Shown: piece after piece, positions 22,770 through 34,221 of the stretch
Layout of the letters: each line of letters opens with the position of its first letter
Numbering within the stretch: position 1 is the stretch's first letter
DNA from: Crambe crambe
Taxonomy: Eukaryota > Porifera > Demospongiae > Poecilosclerida > Crambeidae
DNA length: 64,000 bases
Reading direction: 5' to 3'
Assembly: GCA_963924555.1 (NCBI GenBank)
Contig: OZ004584.1
Location: 5,083,001 to 5,147,000 of the forward strand
The notes under the pieces: generated by a model
Databases searched by the model: none
The model's input: only the letters and a program-made list of their open reading frames with translations
What the model was told of the DNA's origin: nothing
Made by a program: the position numbers and the translations under genes

Positions 22770-25068
22770 TTCAATAGAATTAGTTCTCATAAAATTAGCT
22801 AATGAAACAAACCACCAACGTTTCGACCAGAATACTCTAGCCTTCATCAGGGTGATACAAAAAATGCACACAGAAACGTCCTTATATAGCTACGCTCGTT
22901 ATCTAGACAACGCACATGCAAACGCCTATGGATATTATATTATAGCATGCCAATACCTGAAGTCATAAACACTATTTCCCTAAGGCTTTAAGCGTAGAAA
23001 CCCAGCAACCTTGAAGTTCTAGACCTACATCCCTATTAAAACGCTGCTCTTCTGAAGTTAAACCAATATGAAGCGCTTCTTTTAGAAACAGCTCCTTCCT
23101 AGTCCTAGCTTGATCTACAACTGAAGCTTCCTTCCATAATATAGGATGATGATTACTCCAGGCATGATCAGCAACAGCAGATTTTTCTTGTTCTCCTCGT
23201 AGGCAAGCTTCCTTATGCTCCTTCAGCCTAGTTTCCAGCCTTCTCACCGTTCCACCAATGTAAAATTTTCCACAACTACAAGGTACCCTATAAACAACAT
23301 TAGAATTTTGGTCAGATGGTAACTTATCCTTAATCTTAGAAAGTTTGGATCTCAAACTAACCCCTGATCTAAAAAACAACCCTAATATCAAACTTTCTAC
23401 AAACCCTCCTAATGTCTTCACTAAGGCCTTTAACATATGGAATTACTATTTGTTTCTGTCTTTCTTCACTATTACTACTATTTTCCCTAGGTTTCGGTGC
23501 TATGGGATTTAAAGTTGCAGACAGAAAGGCTCTGGATAATCATTATTCACAAAAACTTTTTAAAGATGCATATGCTCCTTAACCAAGTCCTCTTCATGCG
23601 TAGTAACCCTTGTGGCTCTGTCATACAAGCTTTTAATAGCTCCTCTTTTTACATGTATTGGATGGTGTGATCTATAATTTAAATACCTATCCGTGTGTGT
23701 CTGTTTCCTATATACTGTGGATAAAATTTTACCATCATTGCCCACCTCTAATAAACAATCTAAGAAGGGAAGTTTACCATCTTTCTCTAACTCTACCGTA
23801 AATTTAATTGAAGGTCTAACTTTATTCAAATGTTCAAGGAACACCATTTAAGAACCTTTCTTCATAATACAAAATGTATCATCCACATATCTCTTCCAAA
23901 CTCTAGGCTTCACTGGTGATGTTTTCAGGGCCAGTTCCTCAAAAAACTCCATATACAGATTAGCTACCACAGCAGAAACAGGAGAACCCATGGCAGCACC
24001 TCTCACCTGTTTGTAAATAACATTCTTATAACTAAAATAAGTAGAGTTAAGGCATGTTTCTAAAAGCTCTGCTATTCTATCAGGTAATAACGTAGTCCTC
24101 TCATCCAGTGTCTCATCTTTCACCAGCATATCATGTATAACTTCCACAGCCTCATCTACCGGAACATTGGTAAAGAGAGAAGAAACATCAAAGCTAACAA
24201 GTGTTTCATCTGGACCTAAGTTTAAATCTTTAATCATGCTAATGAAATGCTCAGAATTTTTAACATAGGAATCAGATTTTCCCGCTAAAGGGGAAATTAA
24301 CTTTGTTACATATTTAGAGAGATTATAACATGGAGAATTTATACATGCAACAATAGGTCTTAAAGGAACATTTGCCTTATGTATTTTTGGCAGACCATAT
24401 AACCTAGGAGGTTTACTCCCTACAGGCCTAATCTTATTATATAGTTCATTTGGAACCTCTCCTGTCCTCTCTAATCTTTTTAATTCCCTAGTTAACTTAG
24501 CCTCCTGGGTTTTCGTTGGATCCTTATTTAGGATACTGTAGGTGTCAGAGCCCAACATCCCCATAAGCTTGGAGTCATAATCATCCTTCATCATCAGGAC
24601 CGTGGCGTTCCCTTTGTCCGCCGGCAAGATAACCACATCATCAAGCCTCTCCAGATCTTTCAAAGCCTTCCTCTGGTCCTTGCTCAAATTGTCCTTGGGT
24701 AGTTTCGCCCTTCTGATGAGTCCACATACTCTCCCTCTCAGGTCATTGGCCTCTTCCTCCTTCAGCCTCCTAGCCCCTCCTTCTACTGCTGCCACTGTAT
24801 TAATTAAAGGGAGTTTTTTAGGTGCCGGAACAAAATTCAAGCCTAATTTTAAAACTTCTTCCTCTGATGGGGCGAGTACCTTATTGGATAGATTTACTAT
24901 CCACTTATCCAAACCTTTGGGTCTTAACGATACTCCAGCCCTCTCTTCTTTCTTGTCCAGCATAGTTCGAAGTTTTTCCACATGTCTCCTCTTGGTGTTG
25001 CTAAAGGTCCTCTCTGCTACCTTAGAACAGAGTTCCTTGATTCTTCCAAAGTCTTCCTCCTCCATTGT
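22770..25068 (-). mobile_element. Penelope-like retroelement, copy L, inactivated
   Basis: Read on the minus strand, three blocks encode one element. 25065-23848 is the reverse transcriptase: DVVILPADKGNATVL, GLPKIHKANVPLRP, LVSFDVSSLFTNVP, GAAMGSPVSA and the catalytic WKRYVDDTFCIM. 23847-23560 is the thumb region. 23436-22972 is a GIY-YIG endonuclease: VVYRVPCSCGKFYIGGT and RLKEHKEACL. This order is diagnostic of GIY-YIG-bearing Penelope-like elements. A stop follows KKGS, and frameshifts separate thumb and nuclease. The 5' end is truncated. It forms one arm of a palindrome with 25084-27274. Confidence 0.92.
22814..22860 (-). ncRNA. Hammerhead-ribozyme-like motif, copy L
   Basis: On the minus strand CTGATGA (22850-22844) is followed by a wobble-rich stem II and CGAAAC. 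The arrangement is the mirror of 27188-27236. Penelope-like elements are known to carry small hammerhead motifs. Stem I and the cleavage site are weak here, so activity is unproven. Confidence 0.45.
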
Positions 25069-25083
25069 TGACTCCAGTCTTGA

Positions 25084-27274
25084 CTGGACAAGAAAGAAGA
25101 GAGGGCTGGAGTATCGTTAAGACCCAAAGGTTTGGATAAGTGGATAGTAAATCTATCCAATAAGGTACTCGCCCCATCAGAGGAAGAAGTTTTAAAATTA
25201 GGCTTGAATTTTGTTCCGGCACCTAAAAAACTCCCTTTAATTAATACAGTGGCAGCAGTAGAAGGAGGGGCTAGGAGGCTGAAGGAGGAAGAGGCCAATG
25301 ACCTGAGAGGGAGAGTATGTGGACTCATCAGAAGGGCGAAACTACCCAAGGACAATTTGAGCAAGGACCAGAGGAAGGCTTTGAAAGATCTGGAGAGGCT
25401 TGATGATGTGGTTATCTTGCCGGCGGACAAAGGGAACGCCACGGTCCTGATGATGAAGGATGATTATGACTCCAAGCTTATGGGGATGTTGGGCTCTGAC
25501 ACCTACAGTATCCTAAATAAGGATCCAACGAAAACCCAGGAGGCTAAGTTAACTAGGGAATTAAAAAGATTAGAGAGGACAGGAGAGGTTCCAAATGAAC
25601 TATATAATAAGATTAGGCCTGTAGGGAGTAAACCTCCTAGGTTATATGGTCTGCCAAAAATACATAAGGCAAATGTTCCTTTAAGACCTATTGTTGCATG
25701 TATAAATTCTCCATGTTATAATCTCTCTAAATATGTAACAAAGTTAATTTCCCCTTTAGCGGGAAAATCTGATTCCTATGTTAAAAATTCTGAGCATTTC
25801 ATTAGCATGATTAAAGATTTAAACTTAGGTCCAGATGAAACACTTGTTAGCTTTGATGTTTCTTCTCTCTTTACCAATGTTCCGGTAGATGAGGCTGTGG
25901 AAGTTATACATGATATGCTGGTGAAAGATGAGACACTGGATGAGAGGACTACGTTATTACCTGATAGAATAGCAGAGCTTTTAGAAACATGCCTTAACTC
26001 TACTTATTTTAGTTATAAGAATGTTATTTACAAACAGGTGAGAGGTGCTGCCATGGGTTCTCCTGTTTCTGCTGTGGTAGCTAATCTGTATATGGAGTTT
26101 TTTGAGGAACTGGCCCTGAAAACATCACCAGTGAAGCCTAGAGTTTGGAAGAGATATGTGGATGATACATTTTGTATTATGAAGAAAGGTTCTTAAATGG
26201 TGTTCCTTGAACATTTGAATAAAGTTAGACCTTCAATTAAATTTACGGTAGAGTTAGAGAAAGATGGTAAACTTCCCTTCTTAGATTGTTTATTAGAGGT
26301 GGGCAATGATGGTAAAATTTTATCCACAGTATATAGGAAACAGACACACACGGATAGGTATTTAAATTATAGATCACACCATCCAATACATGTAAAAAGA
26401 GGAGCTATTAAAAGCTTGTATGACAGAGCCACAAGGGTTACTACGCATGAAGAGGACTTGGTTAAGGAGCATATGCATCTTTAAAAAGTTTTTGTGAATA
26501 ATGATTATCCAGAGCCTTTCTGTCTGCAACTTTAAATCCCATAGCACCGAAACCTAGGGAAAATAGTAGTAATAGTGAAGAAAGACAGAAACAAATAGTA
26601 ATTCCATATGTTAAAGGCCTTAGTGAAGACATTAGGAGGGTTTGTAGAAAGTTTGATATTAGGGTTGTTTTTTAGATCAGGGGTTAGTTTGAGATCCAAA
26701 CTTTCTAAGATTAAGGATAAGTTACCATCTGACCAAAATTCTAATGTTGTTTATAGGGTACCTTGTAGTTGTGGAAAATTTTACATTGGTGGAACGGTGA
26801 GAAGGCTGGAAACTAGGCTGAAGGAGCATAAGGAAGCTTGCCTACGAGGAGAACAAGAAAAATCTGCTGTTGCTGATCATGCCTGGAGTAATCATCATCC
26901 TATATTATGGAAGGAAGCTTCAGTTGTAGATCAAGCTAGGACTAGGAAGGAGCTGTTTCTAAAAGAAGCGCTTCATATTGGTTTAACTTCAGAAGAGCAG
27001 CGTTTTAATAGGGATGTAGGTCTAGAACTTCAAGGTTGCTGGGTTTCTACGCTTAAAGCCTTAGGGAAATAGTGTTTATGACTTCAGGTATTGGCATGCT
27101 ATAATATAATATCCATAGGCGTTTGCATGTGCGTTGTCTAGATAACGAGCGTAGCTATATAAGGACGTTTCTGTGTGCATTTTTTGTATCACCCTGATGA
27201 AGGCTAGAGTATTCTGGTCGAAACGTTGGTGGTTTGTTTCATAAGCTAATTTTATGAGAACTAATTCTATTGAA
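25084..27274 (+). mobile_element. Penelope-like retroelement, copy R, inactivated
   Basis: This is the head-to-head partner of copy L. Coordinates of matching bases sum to 50044 at both ends (22770 with 27274; 24960 with 25084), so the 2191-bp arms have no net indel. Protein blocks at 25132-26196 (reverse transcriptase with YVDD), 26197-26484 and 26608-27072 (GIY-YIG) read the same as copy L. They share the same stop after KKGS and the same frameshifts. It is 5'-truncated by about 120 bp relative to L. The spacer 24961-25083 holds the remaining 5' sequence of L. Confidence 0.92.
27188..27236 (+). ncRNA. Hammerhead-ribozyme-like motif, copy R
   Basis: CTGATGA at 27194-27200 is followed by GGCTAGAG, a short loop and TTCTGGTC, which can pair with several G-U wobbles, then CGAAAC at 27219-27224. 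This fits the hammerhead core CUGAUGA, stem II, GAAA. The apparent stem III is minimal, as in known Penelope-associated motifs. It lies downstream of the GIY-YIG frame. Confidence 0.5.
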
Positions 27275-27308
27275 TTTTTATCATGTTAGCTGAGAGTAAT
27301 AAGCAGAG
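27275..27308. other. Extra bases between the Penelope arm and the target duplication
   Basis: Thirty-four bases with no partner in the left arm lie between the end of the palindrome and the right copy of TTAGAATTAAGTG. They may be a 3' tail added at integration or residual unique element sequence. Confidence 0.5.
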
Positions 27309-27530
27309 TTAGAATTAAGTGACTTGATGGATGAAGAATGCAGTATAGTTGGTCATCTGTGCTAGCTAGGGCACTAGTATTAACAAGTGCAAAATTGCAG
27401 ACCAGTTAGAACAGAAATTGAAATTATAGCTAAAAACTATAATTATGAATCGATTTTATGGTCACTTTAATTTTTACTTTTTTCCATCTTTTGCAGCCAG
27501 CATTATAGTTATTAGCTATAGCTACTAAAG

Positions 27531-27620
27531 CGTTATTCAGAGGAGTTATAAAACAGTGTAGTGTGTTCTAGCTAATAAGCAGTTATTCAGAGGAGTTATA
27601 AAACAGTGTAGTGTGTTTTT
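27531..27620. repeat. Tandem duplication, 54-bp period
   Basis: GTTATTCAGAGGAGTTATAA and the following AACAGTGTAGTGTGTT occur at 27531 and again at 27585. The second copy overlaps the 3' end of the receptor tail frame on the minus strand. Confidence 0.75.
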
Positions 27621-27917
27621 TGGAGGGCTCACCATAGCTATTAATTTGAGATTGTTGACTGTACTGGGATGGGACTCCATAAGCAGAACATGCTGTGAGC
27701 TGATAGGCTTCATGTGTTGTGGGAATGCCTAAATTCCCATAGAGTTTCACTTCCTCATAGTCATGCTTGACCACTTCAGTTGTAGTCTCATAAGCTGGAC
27801 ATTGAGTGCAATTGAAGACACTGGGAGGATCTGCTATTTCTTCTCTTGATGAGGAACTGGTGTTATTCACAACAGTTTGATCTGATTGAAACTGTGCATT
27901 CTGGCTTTTCTTCTCTG
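27583..27917 (-). pseudogene. Tyrosine-rich receptor tail exon, locus D copy
   Basis: The minus-strand frame is homologous to the last exon of the receptor at 61582-63882 (SREEIADPPSVFNCTQC, AYETTTEV, YEEVKLYGNL, EAYQLTACSAYGV). It continues about 20 residues further than the block B copy, with SYGEP and a different C-terminus. Tyrosines in YxxV/YxxL contexts suggest phosphorylation docking sites. The upstream membrane and ectodomain exons are absent: 40 bp beyond the exon the sequence becomes the fold-back at 27958. It is therefore an isolated remnant. It lies convergent to the locus D death-domain exon, as at block B. Confidence 0.75.
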
Positions 27918-27957
27918 AACAGCATTTATAATACAAGAGGAATAAGAAGAATAATAA

Positions 27958-28258
27958 TAAGTAAGGGAAAAATCATTTCTTGAAATGAAAAAAAGATGTA
28001 GGGATGACCACTGCTCAAAAAACTAAGGAAACAAGAAGGATGGAAATGGGATTAATCTTTGTTCTGTATATCCAGCCAACAATCCCTACATATACGTTGG
28101 GTAGCTTCAGATTATAGTGCAGTAATGTACGTATATGTAGGAATTGTTGGCTGGATATACAGAATAACCCATTTCCATCCTTCTTGTTTCCTTACTTTTT
28201 TGAGCAGTGGTCATCCCTAATCTTTTTTCATTTCATGAAATGCTTTTTCCCTTACTTG
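27958..28258. mobile_element. Fold-back palindrome 1 of the 28-35 kb family
   Basis: Both arms carry AAGTAAGGGAAAAA, a mini-hairpin, GTAGGGATGACCACTGCTC and TGTATATCCAGCCAACAAT in mirrored order around a central non-palindromic core. The right arm runs on to ACTTGTTCCTGG, an undisturbed outer end. It adjoins the truncated receptor exon at 27917. Confidence 0.8.
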
Positions 28259-28792
28259 TTCCTGGTCTCTTTTATGGCTTTAGCTATGTATAAAGTTCAT
28301 TCTTGCAGGGACAGATGAAATAAGAATAGTTCTCCGATAGCATAGCAGCCCTATCAACGAGTCAAGGTGTTGTTATAGGTGTAGGAAAGGGGGGCAGGGC
28401 ATTGCCCCCTCACATTCCACAATTTTATTTTGGTTCTTTTTAAGGCATAATAATAATTACGACAAGTGTTTCAAAAGTGAGCATGGCAAATATGTACCTA
28501 GTTTTGCAAGGTGCATGAACACTTGTTACAGTCTCACAGTATTACACTTACCCCACCCAATTCAATTCCAAACTCCTTCCTACACCTATGGTTGTGTTAT
28601 TGTTGAGCTATACTTGGAGATCGAAGATGCTGAAATAGAGTCTACCGGTAGATGGATTGGTGAATCTAAAATCTCCGAGTCGATAGTGTAGTCCATTATC
28701 TAGAGCTATAGCTAGCTAGCAAGAGCTGGAGATAGCTGAGTATTATTATAATTTCGAATAATTGAATATCAAATATATGCGCATGCGTATTA
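28259..28792. repeat. Inverted block C spacer with nested TIR element
   Basis: 28600-28792 is the reverse complement of the unit spacer seen at about 29510-29690 (GAAATAGAGTCTACC, ATGCGCATGCGTATTA), so the array is flanked by inverted sequence. A 217-bp insert at about 28375-28591 has ends TAGGTGTAGGAA and TTCCTACACCTA and a GGGGGCAGGGCATTGCCCCC hairpin. It interrupts GGTGTTGT...GTTGAGC, which is intact in other units. Confidence 0.6.
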
Positions 28793-29273
28793 TCAGAGAG
28801 TGCGGTAGCACTCTCTATGTAGGGATGACTCGGACGGCCGCGCGCGCCGCCTATAGACTAATACAAAAGTGAAATTCTAGTTCCCCCACTTAGACCTAAC
28901 AAAAGCTACTGTAAATGATTATCCAGCCTACTAGAGCCTACTACAATGTGCAGACCAAGTTTCAGGACCAGGGAGCTTACCGTTTCAGAAATACGGCAAG
29001 CAGGTAAATCGCTGGATTCTTCTTCTTCTCTATTATCAGAGAGTGCGGTAGCACTCTCTATGTAGGGATGACTCGGACGGCCGCGCGCGCCGCCTATAGA
29101 CTAATACTAAAGTGAAATTCTAGTTCTCCCACTTAGACCTAACAAAAGCTACTGTGAATGATTATCCAGCCTACTAGAGCCTACTACAATGTGCAGACCA
29201 AGTTTCAGGACCAGGGAGCTTACCGTTTCAGAAATACGGCAAGCAGGTAAATCGCTATATTCTTCTTCTTCTC

Positions 29274-29274
<1 letters not shown>
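28793..29274 (-). mobile_element. Tandem pair of hairpin-ended elements
   Basis: Two nearly identical copies (28793-29032 and 29036-29274) lie head to tail. Each begins on this strand with TCAGAGAGTGCGGTAGCAC (9-bp stem, 4-nt loop) and GTAGGGATG, passes through a GGCCGCGCGCGCC box, and ends in TTCTTCTTCTTCTCTA followed by TTA repeats. No Pol III A/B box pair was seen. Confidence 0.8.

Positions 29275-29331
<57 letters not shown>
29275..29331. repeat. (TTA)n microsatellite
   Basis: About 18 TTA units directly abut a hairpin-ended element. Equivalent shorter tracts occur at about 30367, 31695, 32830, 33667 and 34500, some mixed with TTC. Poly-Leu and poly-Asn frames here are artefacts. Confidence 0.95.
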
Positions 29332-29332
<1 letters not shown>

Positions 29333-29826
29333 TTAGACAACCATATCTCTCGAACCACTCAAGCTACAGCCATGATTTCTGGACAAATCCACTCCAAATT
29401 CTACCAACTACGATCTTTTCTACTCGTTGATCCTCGAAAGAGTCGATGAAAAAGGAGACACTATGGAGCACAGCACTCGACTAATTCAATTAGGAAGCCA
29501 TCTTTTCTATAATACGCATGCGCATGTATTTGAATATCCAATTATTCGAAATCATAATATTACTCAGCTGTCTCTAGCTAGCTAGCTAGCTCTAGCTGAT
29601 GATAGACTACTGTATCGATTCGGGGATTTAGATTCACCACGGTAGACTCTATTTCAGCATCTTCGACCTCCAAGTATGGCTCAACAACACAACACCTTGA
29701 CTCGATAAATGATTGGGCTGGTATGCTATTGGAGAACTTCTTTCATCTGTCCCTGCATACACATAGAAGAATGAACTCTAATCATAGCTAAAACCATAAA
29801 AGAGAGGAAAAAAGACCAGGAACAAG

Positions 29827-30126
29827 TAAGGGAAAAAGCATTTTGTGAAATGAAAAAAGATGTAGGGATGACCACTGCTCAAAAAAGTAAGGAAACAAGA
29901 AGGATGGAAATGGGATCAATCTTTGTTCTGTATATCCAGCCAACAATCCCTACATATACGTCAGGTAACTTCAGATTATAGTGTAGTAATGTGTGTATAT
30001 GTAGGGATTGTTGGCTGGATATACAGAACAAAGATTGATCCCATTTCCATCCTTCTTGTTTCCTTACTTTTTTGAGCAGTGGTCATCCCTACATCTTTTT
30101 TCATTTCACAAAATGCTTTTTCCCTT
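29827..30126. mobile_element. Fold-back palindrome 2
   Basis: This is the same family as 27958-28258. The right arm stops at CCCTTA, where the hairpin-ended element at 30128 begins, so its outer ACTTGTTCC end is missing. Confidence 0.8.
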
Positions 30127-30127
30127 A

Positions 30128-30366
30128 TCAGAGAGTGCGGTAGCACTCTCTATGTAGGGATGACTCGGACGGCCGCGCGCGCCGCCTATAGACTAATACT
30201 AAAGTGAAATTCTAGTTCTCCCACTTAGACCTAACAAAAGCTACTGTGAATGATTATCCAGCCTACTAGAGCCTACTACAATGTGCAGACCAAGTTTCAG
30301 GACCAGGGAGCTTACCGTTTCAGAAATACGGCAAGCAGGTAAATCGCTATATTCTTCTTCTTCTCT
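30128..30366 (-). mobile_element. Hairpin-ended element joined to palindrome 2
   Basis: The hairpin terminus TCAGAGAGTGC abuts the truncated fold-back arm. The body matches 29036-29274. The far end carries (TTA)n followed by TTC repeats. Confidence 0.8.
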
Positions 30367-30912
30367 ATTATTATTATTATTATTATTATTATTCTTCTTC
30401 TTCTTCTTAGACAACCATATCTCTCGAACCACTCAAGCTACAGCCATGATTTCTGGACAAATCCACTCCAAATTCTACGAACTACGATCTTTTCTACTCG
30501 TTGATCCTCGAAAGAGTCGATGAAAAAGGAGACACTATGGAGCACAGCACTCGACTAATTCAATTAGGAAGCCATCTTTTCTATAATACGCATGCGCATG
30601 TATTTGAATATCCAATTATTCGAAATCATAATATTACTCAGCTGTCTCTAGCTAGCTAGCTAGCTCTAGCTCTAGATAATGATGATGATAGACTACTGTA
30701 TCGATTCGGGGATTTAGATTCACCACGGTAGACTCTATTTCAGCATCTTCGACCTCCAAGTATGGCTCAACAACACAACACCTTGACTCGATAAATGATT
30801 GGGCTGGTATGCTATTGGAGAACTTCTTTCATCTGTCCCTGCATACACATAGAAGAATGAACTCTAATCATAGCTAAAACCATAAAAGAGAGGAAAAAAG
30901 ACCAGGAACAAG

Positions 30913-31215
30913 TAAGGGAAAAAGCATTTCGTGAAATGAAAAAAAGATGTAGGGATGACCACTGTTCAAAAAAGTAAGGAAACAAGAAGGATGGAAATGG
31001 GATCAATCTTTGTTCTGTATATCCAGCCAACAATCCCTACATATACGTCAGGTAACTTCAGATTATAGTGTAGTAATGTGTGTATATGTAGGGATTGTTG
31101 GGTGGATATACAGAACAAAGATTGATCCCATTTCCATCCTTCTTGTTTCCTTACTTTTTTGAGCAGTGGTCATCCCTACATCTTTTTTTCATTTCACGAA
31201 ATGCTTTTTCCCTTA
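30913..31215. mobile_element. Fold-back palindrome 3
   Basis: The mirrored arms carry CATTTCGTGAAATG mini-hairpins at both outer ends. The right end is truncated at CCCTTA by the element at 31216, as in palindrome 2. Confidence 0.8.
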
Positions 31216-31693
31216 TCAGAGAGTGCGGTAGCACTCTCTATGTAGGGATGACTCGGACGGCCGCGCGCGCCGCCTATAGACTAATACTAAAGTGAAATTC
31301 TAGTTCTCCCACTTAGACCTAACAAAAGCTACTGTGAATGATTATCCAGCCTACTAGAGCCTACTACAATGTGCAGACCAAGTTTCAGGACCAGGGAGCT
31401 TACCGTTTCAGAAATACGGCAAGCAGGTAAATCGCTATATTCTTCTTCTTCTCTATCAGAGAGTGCGGTAGCACTCTCTATGTAGGGATGACTCGGACGG
31501 CCGCGCGCGCCGCCTATAGACTAATACTAAAGTGAAATTCTAGTTCCCCCACTTAGACCTAACAAAAGCTACTGTGAATGATTATCCAGCCTACTAGAGC
31601 CTACTACAATGTGCAGACCAAGTTTCAGGACCAGGGAGCTTACCGTTTCAGAAATACGGCAAGCAGGTAAATCGCTATATTCTTCTTCTTCTC

Positions 31694-31695
<2 letters not shown>
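31216..31695 (-). mobile_element. Tandem pair of hairpin-ended elements
   Basis: Copies 31216-31455 and 31456-31695 are directly joined (TTCTCTA then TCAGAGAG), without the TTA tract between them. A TTA tract follows only the second copy. Confidence 0.8.
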
Positions 31696-31731
<36 letters not shown>

Positions 31732-32048
31732 TTAGACAACCATATCTCTCGAACCACTCAAGCTACAGCTATGATTTCTGGACAAATCCACTCCAAATTC
31801 TACCAACTACGATCTTTTCTACTCGTTGATCCTCGAAAGAGTCGATGAAAAAGGAGACACTATGGAGCACAGCACTCGACTAATTCAATTAGGAAGCCAT
31901 CTTTTCTATAATACGCATGCGCATGTATTTGAATATCCAATTATTCGAAATCATAATATTACTCAGCTGTCTCTAGCTAGCTAGCTAGCTCTAGCTGATG
32001 ATAGACTACTGTATCGATTCGGGGATTTAGATTCACCATGGTAGACTC

Positions 32049-32351
32049 TAAGGGAAAAAGCATTTCGTGAAATGAAAAAAAGATGTAGGGATGACCACTG
32101 CTCAAAAAAGTAAGGAAACAAGAAGGATGGAAATGGGATCAATCTTTGTTCTGTATATCCAGCCAACAATCCCTACATATACGTCAGGTAACTTCAGATT
32201 ATAGTGTAGTAATGTGTGTATATGTAGGGATTGTTGGGTGGATATACAGAACAAAGATTGATCCCATTTCCATCCTTCTTGTTTCCTTACTTTTTTGAGC
32301 AGTGGTCATCCCTACATCTTTTTTTCATTTCACGAAATGCTTTTTCCCTTA
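32049..32351. mobile_element. Fold-back palindrome 4
   Basis: The left arm begins directly after GGTAGACTCTA, so the usual TTTCAGCATCTTC to AGGAACAAG stretch of the unit is deleted. The right arm ends at CCCTTA. Confidence 0.8.
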
Positions 32352-32829
32352 TCAGAGAGTGCGGTAGCACTCTCTATGTAGGGATGACTCGGACGGCCGC
32401 GCGCGCCGCCTATAGACTAATACAAAAGTGAAATTCCAGTTCCCCCACTTAGACCTAACAAAAGCTACTGTGAATGATTATCCAGCCTACTAGAGCCTAC
32501 TACAATGTGCAGACCAAGTTTCAGGACCAGGGAGCTTACCGTTTCAGAAATACGGCAAGCAGGTAAATCGCTATATTCTTCTTCTTCTCTATCAGAGAGT
32601 GCGGTAGCACTCTCTATGTAGGGATGACTCGGACGGCCGCGCGCGCCGCCTATAGACTAATACTAAAGTGAAATTCTAGTTCCCCCACTTAGACCTAACA
32701 AAAGCTACTGTGAATGATTATCCAGCCTACTAGAGCCTACTACAATGTGCAGACCAAGTTTCAGGACCAGGGAGCTTACCGTTTCAGAAATACGGCAAGC
32801 AGGTAAATCGCTATATTCTTCTTCTTCTC

Positions 32830-32830
<1 letters not shown>
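32352..32830 (-). mobile_element. Tandem pair of hairpin-ended elements
   Basis: Copies 32352-32591 and 32592-32830 are joined as at 31216-31695, followed by a TTA tract of about 14 units. Junction sharing indicates that the palindrome-plus-pair was duplicated as a block. Confidence 0.8.
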
Positions 32831-32870
<40 letters not shown>

Positions 32871-33364
32871 TTAGACAACCATATCTCTCGAACCACTCAA
32901 GCTACAGCTATGATTTCTGGACAAATCCACTCCAAATTCTACCAACTACGATCTTTTCTACTCGTTGATCCTCGAAAGAGTCGATGAAAAAGGAGACACT
33001 ATGGAGCACAGCACTCGACTAATTCAATTAGGAAGCCATCTTTTCTATAATACGCATGCGCATGTATTTGAATATCCAATTATTCGAAATCATAATATTA
33101 CTCAGCTGTCTCTAGCTAGCTAGCTAGCTCTAGCTGATGATAGACTACTGTATCGATTCGGGGATTTAGATTCACCATGGTAGACTCTATTTCAGCATCT
33201 TCGACCTCCAAGTATGGCTCAACAACACAACACCTTGACTCGATAAATGATTAGGCTGGTATGCTATTGGAGAACTTCTTTCATCTGTCCCTGCATACAC
33301 ATAGAAGAATGAACTCTAATCATAGCTAAAACCATAAAAGAGAGGAAAAAAGACCAGGAACAAG

Positions 33365-33667
33365 TAAGGGAAAAAGCATTTCGTGAAATGAAAAAAAGAT
33401 GTAGGGATGACCACTGCTCAAAAAAGTAAGGAAACAAGAAGGATGGAAATGGGATCAATCTTTGTTCTGTATATCCAGCCAACAATCCCTACATATACGT
33501 CAGGTAACTTCAGATTATAGTGTAGTAATGTGTGTATATGTAGGGATTGTTGGCTGGATATACAGAACAAAGATTGATCCCATTTCCATCCTTCTTGTTT
33601 CCTTACTTTTTTGAGCAGTGGTCATCCCTACATCTTTTTTTCATTTCACGAAATGCTTTTTCCCTTA
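33365..33667. mobile_element. Fold-back palindrome 5
   Basis: The arms are as in palindromes 3 and 4, but the right end CCCTTA runs directly into TTA repeats with no hairpin-ended element. This resembles loss of that element between two TTA borders. Confidence 0.8.
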
Positions 33668-34221
33668 TTATTATTATTATTATTATTATTATTCTTCTTA
33701 TTATTATTCTTCTTAGACAACCATATCTCTCGAACCACTCAAGCTACAGCTATGATTTCTGGACAAATCCACTCCAAATTCTACGAACTACGATCTTTTC
33801 TACTCGTTGATCCTCGAAAGAGTCGATGAAAAAGGAGACACTAAGGAGCACAGCACTCGACTAATTCAATTAGGAAGCCATCTTTTCTATAATACGCATG
33901 CGCACGTATTTGATATCCAATTATTCGAAATTATAATATTACTCAGCTGCCTCTAGCTAGCTAGCTAGGTCCTAGGTATAGGTATATGTAGCTAGAATAA
34001 TGATGATAATGATAGACTACTGTATCGACTCGGGGATTTAGATTCAACAAGGTAGACTCTATTTCAGCATCTTCTACCTCCACCTTGACTCGTTGATAAT
34101 GATTGGGCTGGTATGCTATTGGAGAACTATTCTTCTTTCATCTGTCCCTGCATACACATAGAAGAATGAACTCTATACATAGCTAAAACCATAAAAGAGA
34201 GGAAAAAAGACCAGGAACAAG

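Larger units (their letters stand above)
22702..27429 (+). pseudogene. Locus D: last death-domain exon split by a Penelope-like pair
   Basis: 22702-22769 matches the start of exon 4 of genes A and B (GATCAGCCACCTACCCCTTC, GAATTAGAATTAAGTG). The exon resumes at 27309-27429 after the insert, with the 13 bp TTAGAATTAAGTG repeated at both edges. The right part also lacks about 170 bp that encode the centre of the death domain in gene B, joining GATGGATGAAG to the TGGTCATCTGTGCTAG region. With insertion and deletion this exon cannot encode the domain. No ankyrin or ZU5 exon of this locus remains upstream. Confidence 0.85.

Noticed and set aside
24602-25442. Frames of 172 and 141 residues opposite the Penelope reverse transcriptase
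   Set aside because: They are antisense shadows of the reverse transcriptase in each palindrome arm.
28793-32830. Regular hairpin repeats resembling a CRISPR array
   Set aside because: The intervening sequences are themselves near-identical repeats 240 bp or longer, the host is eukaryotic, and no cas gene is present.
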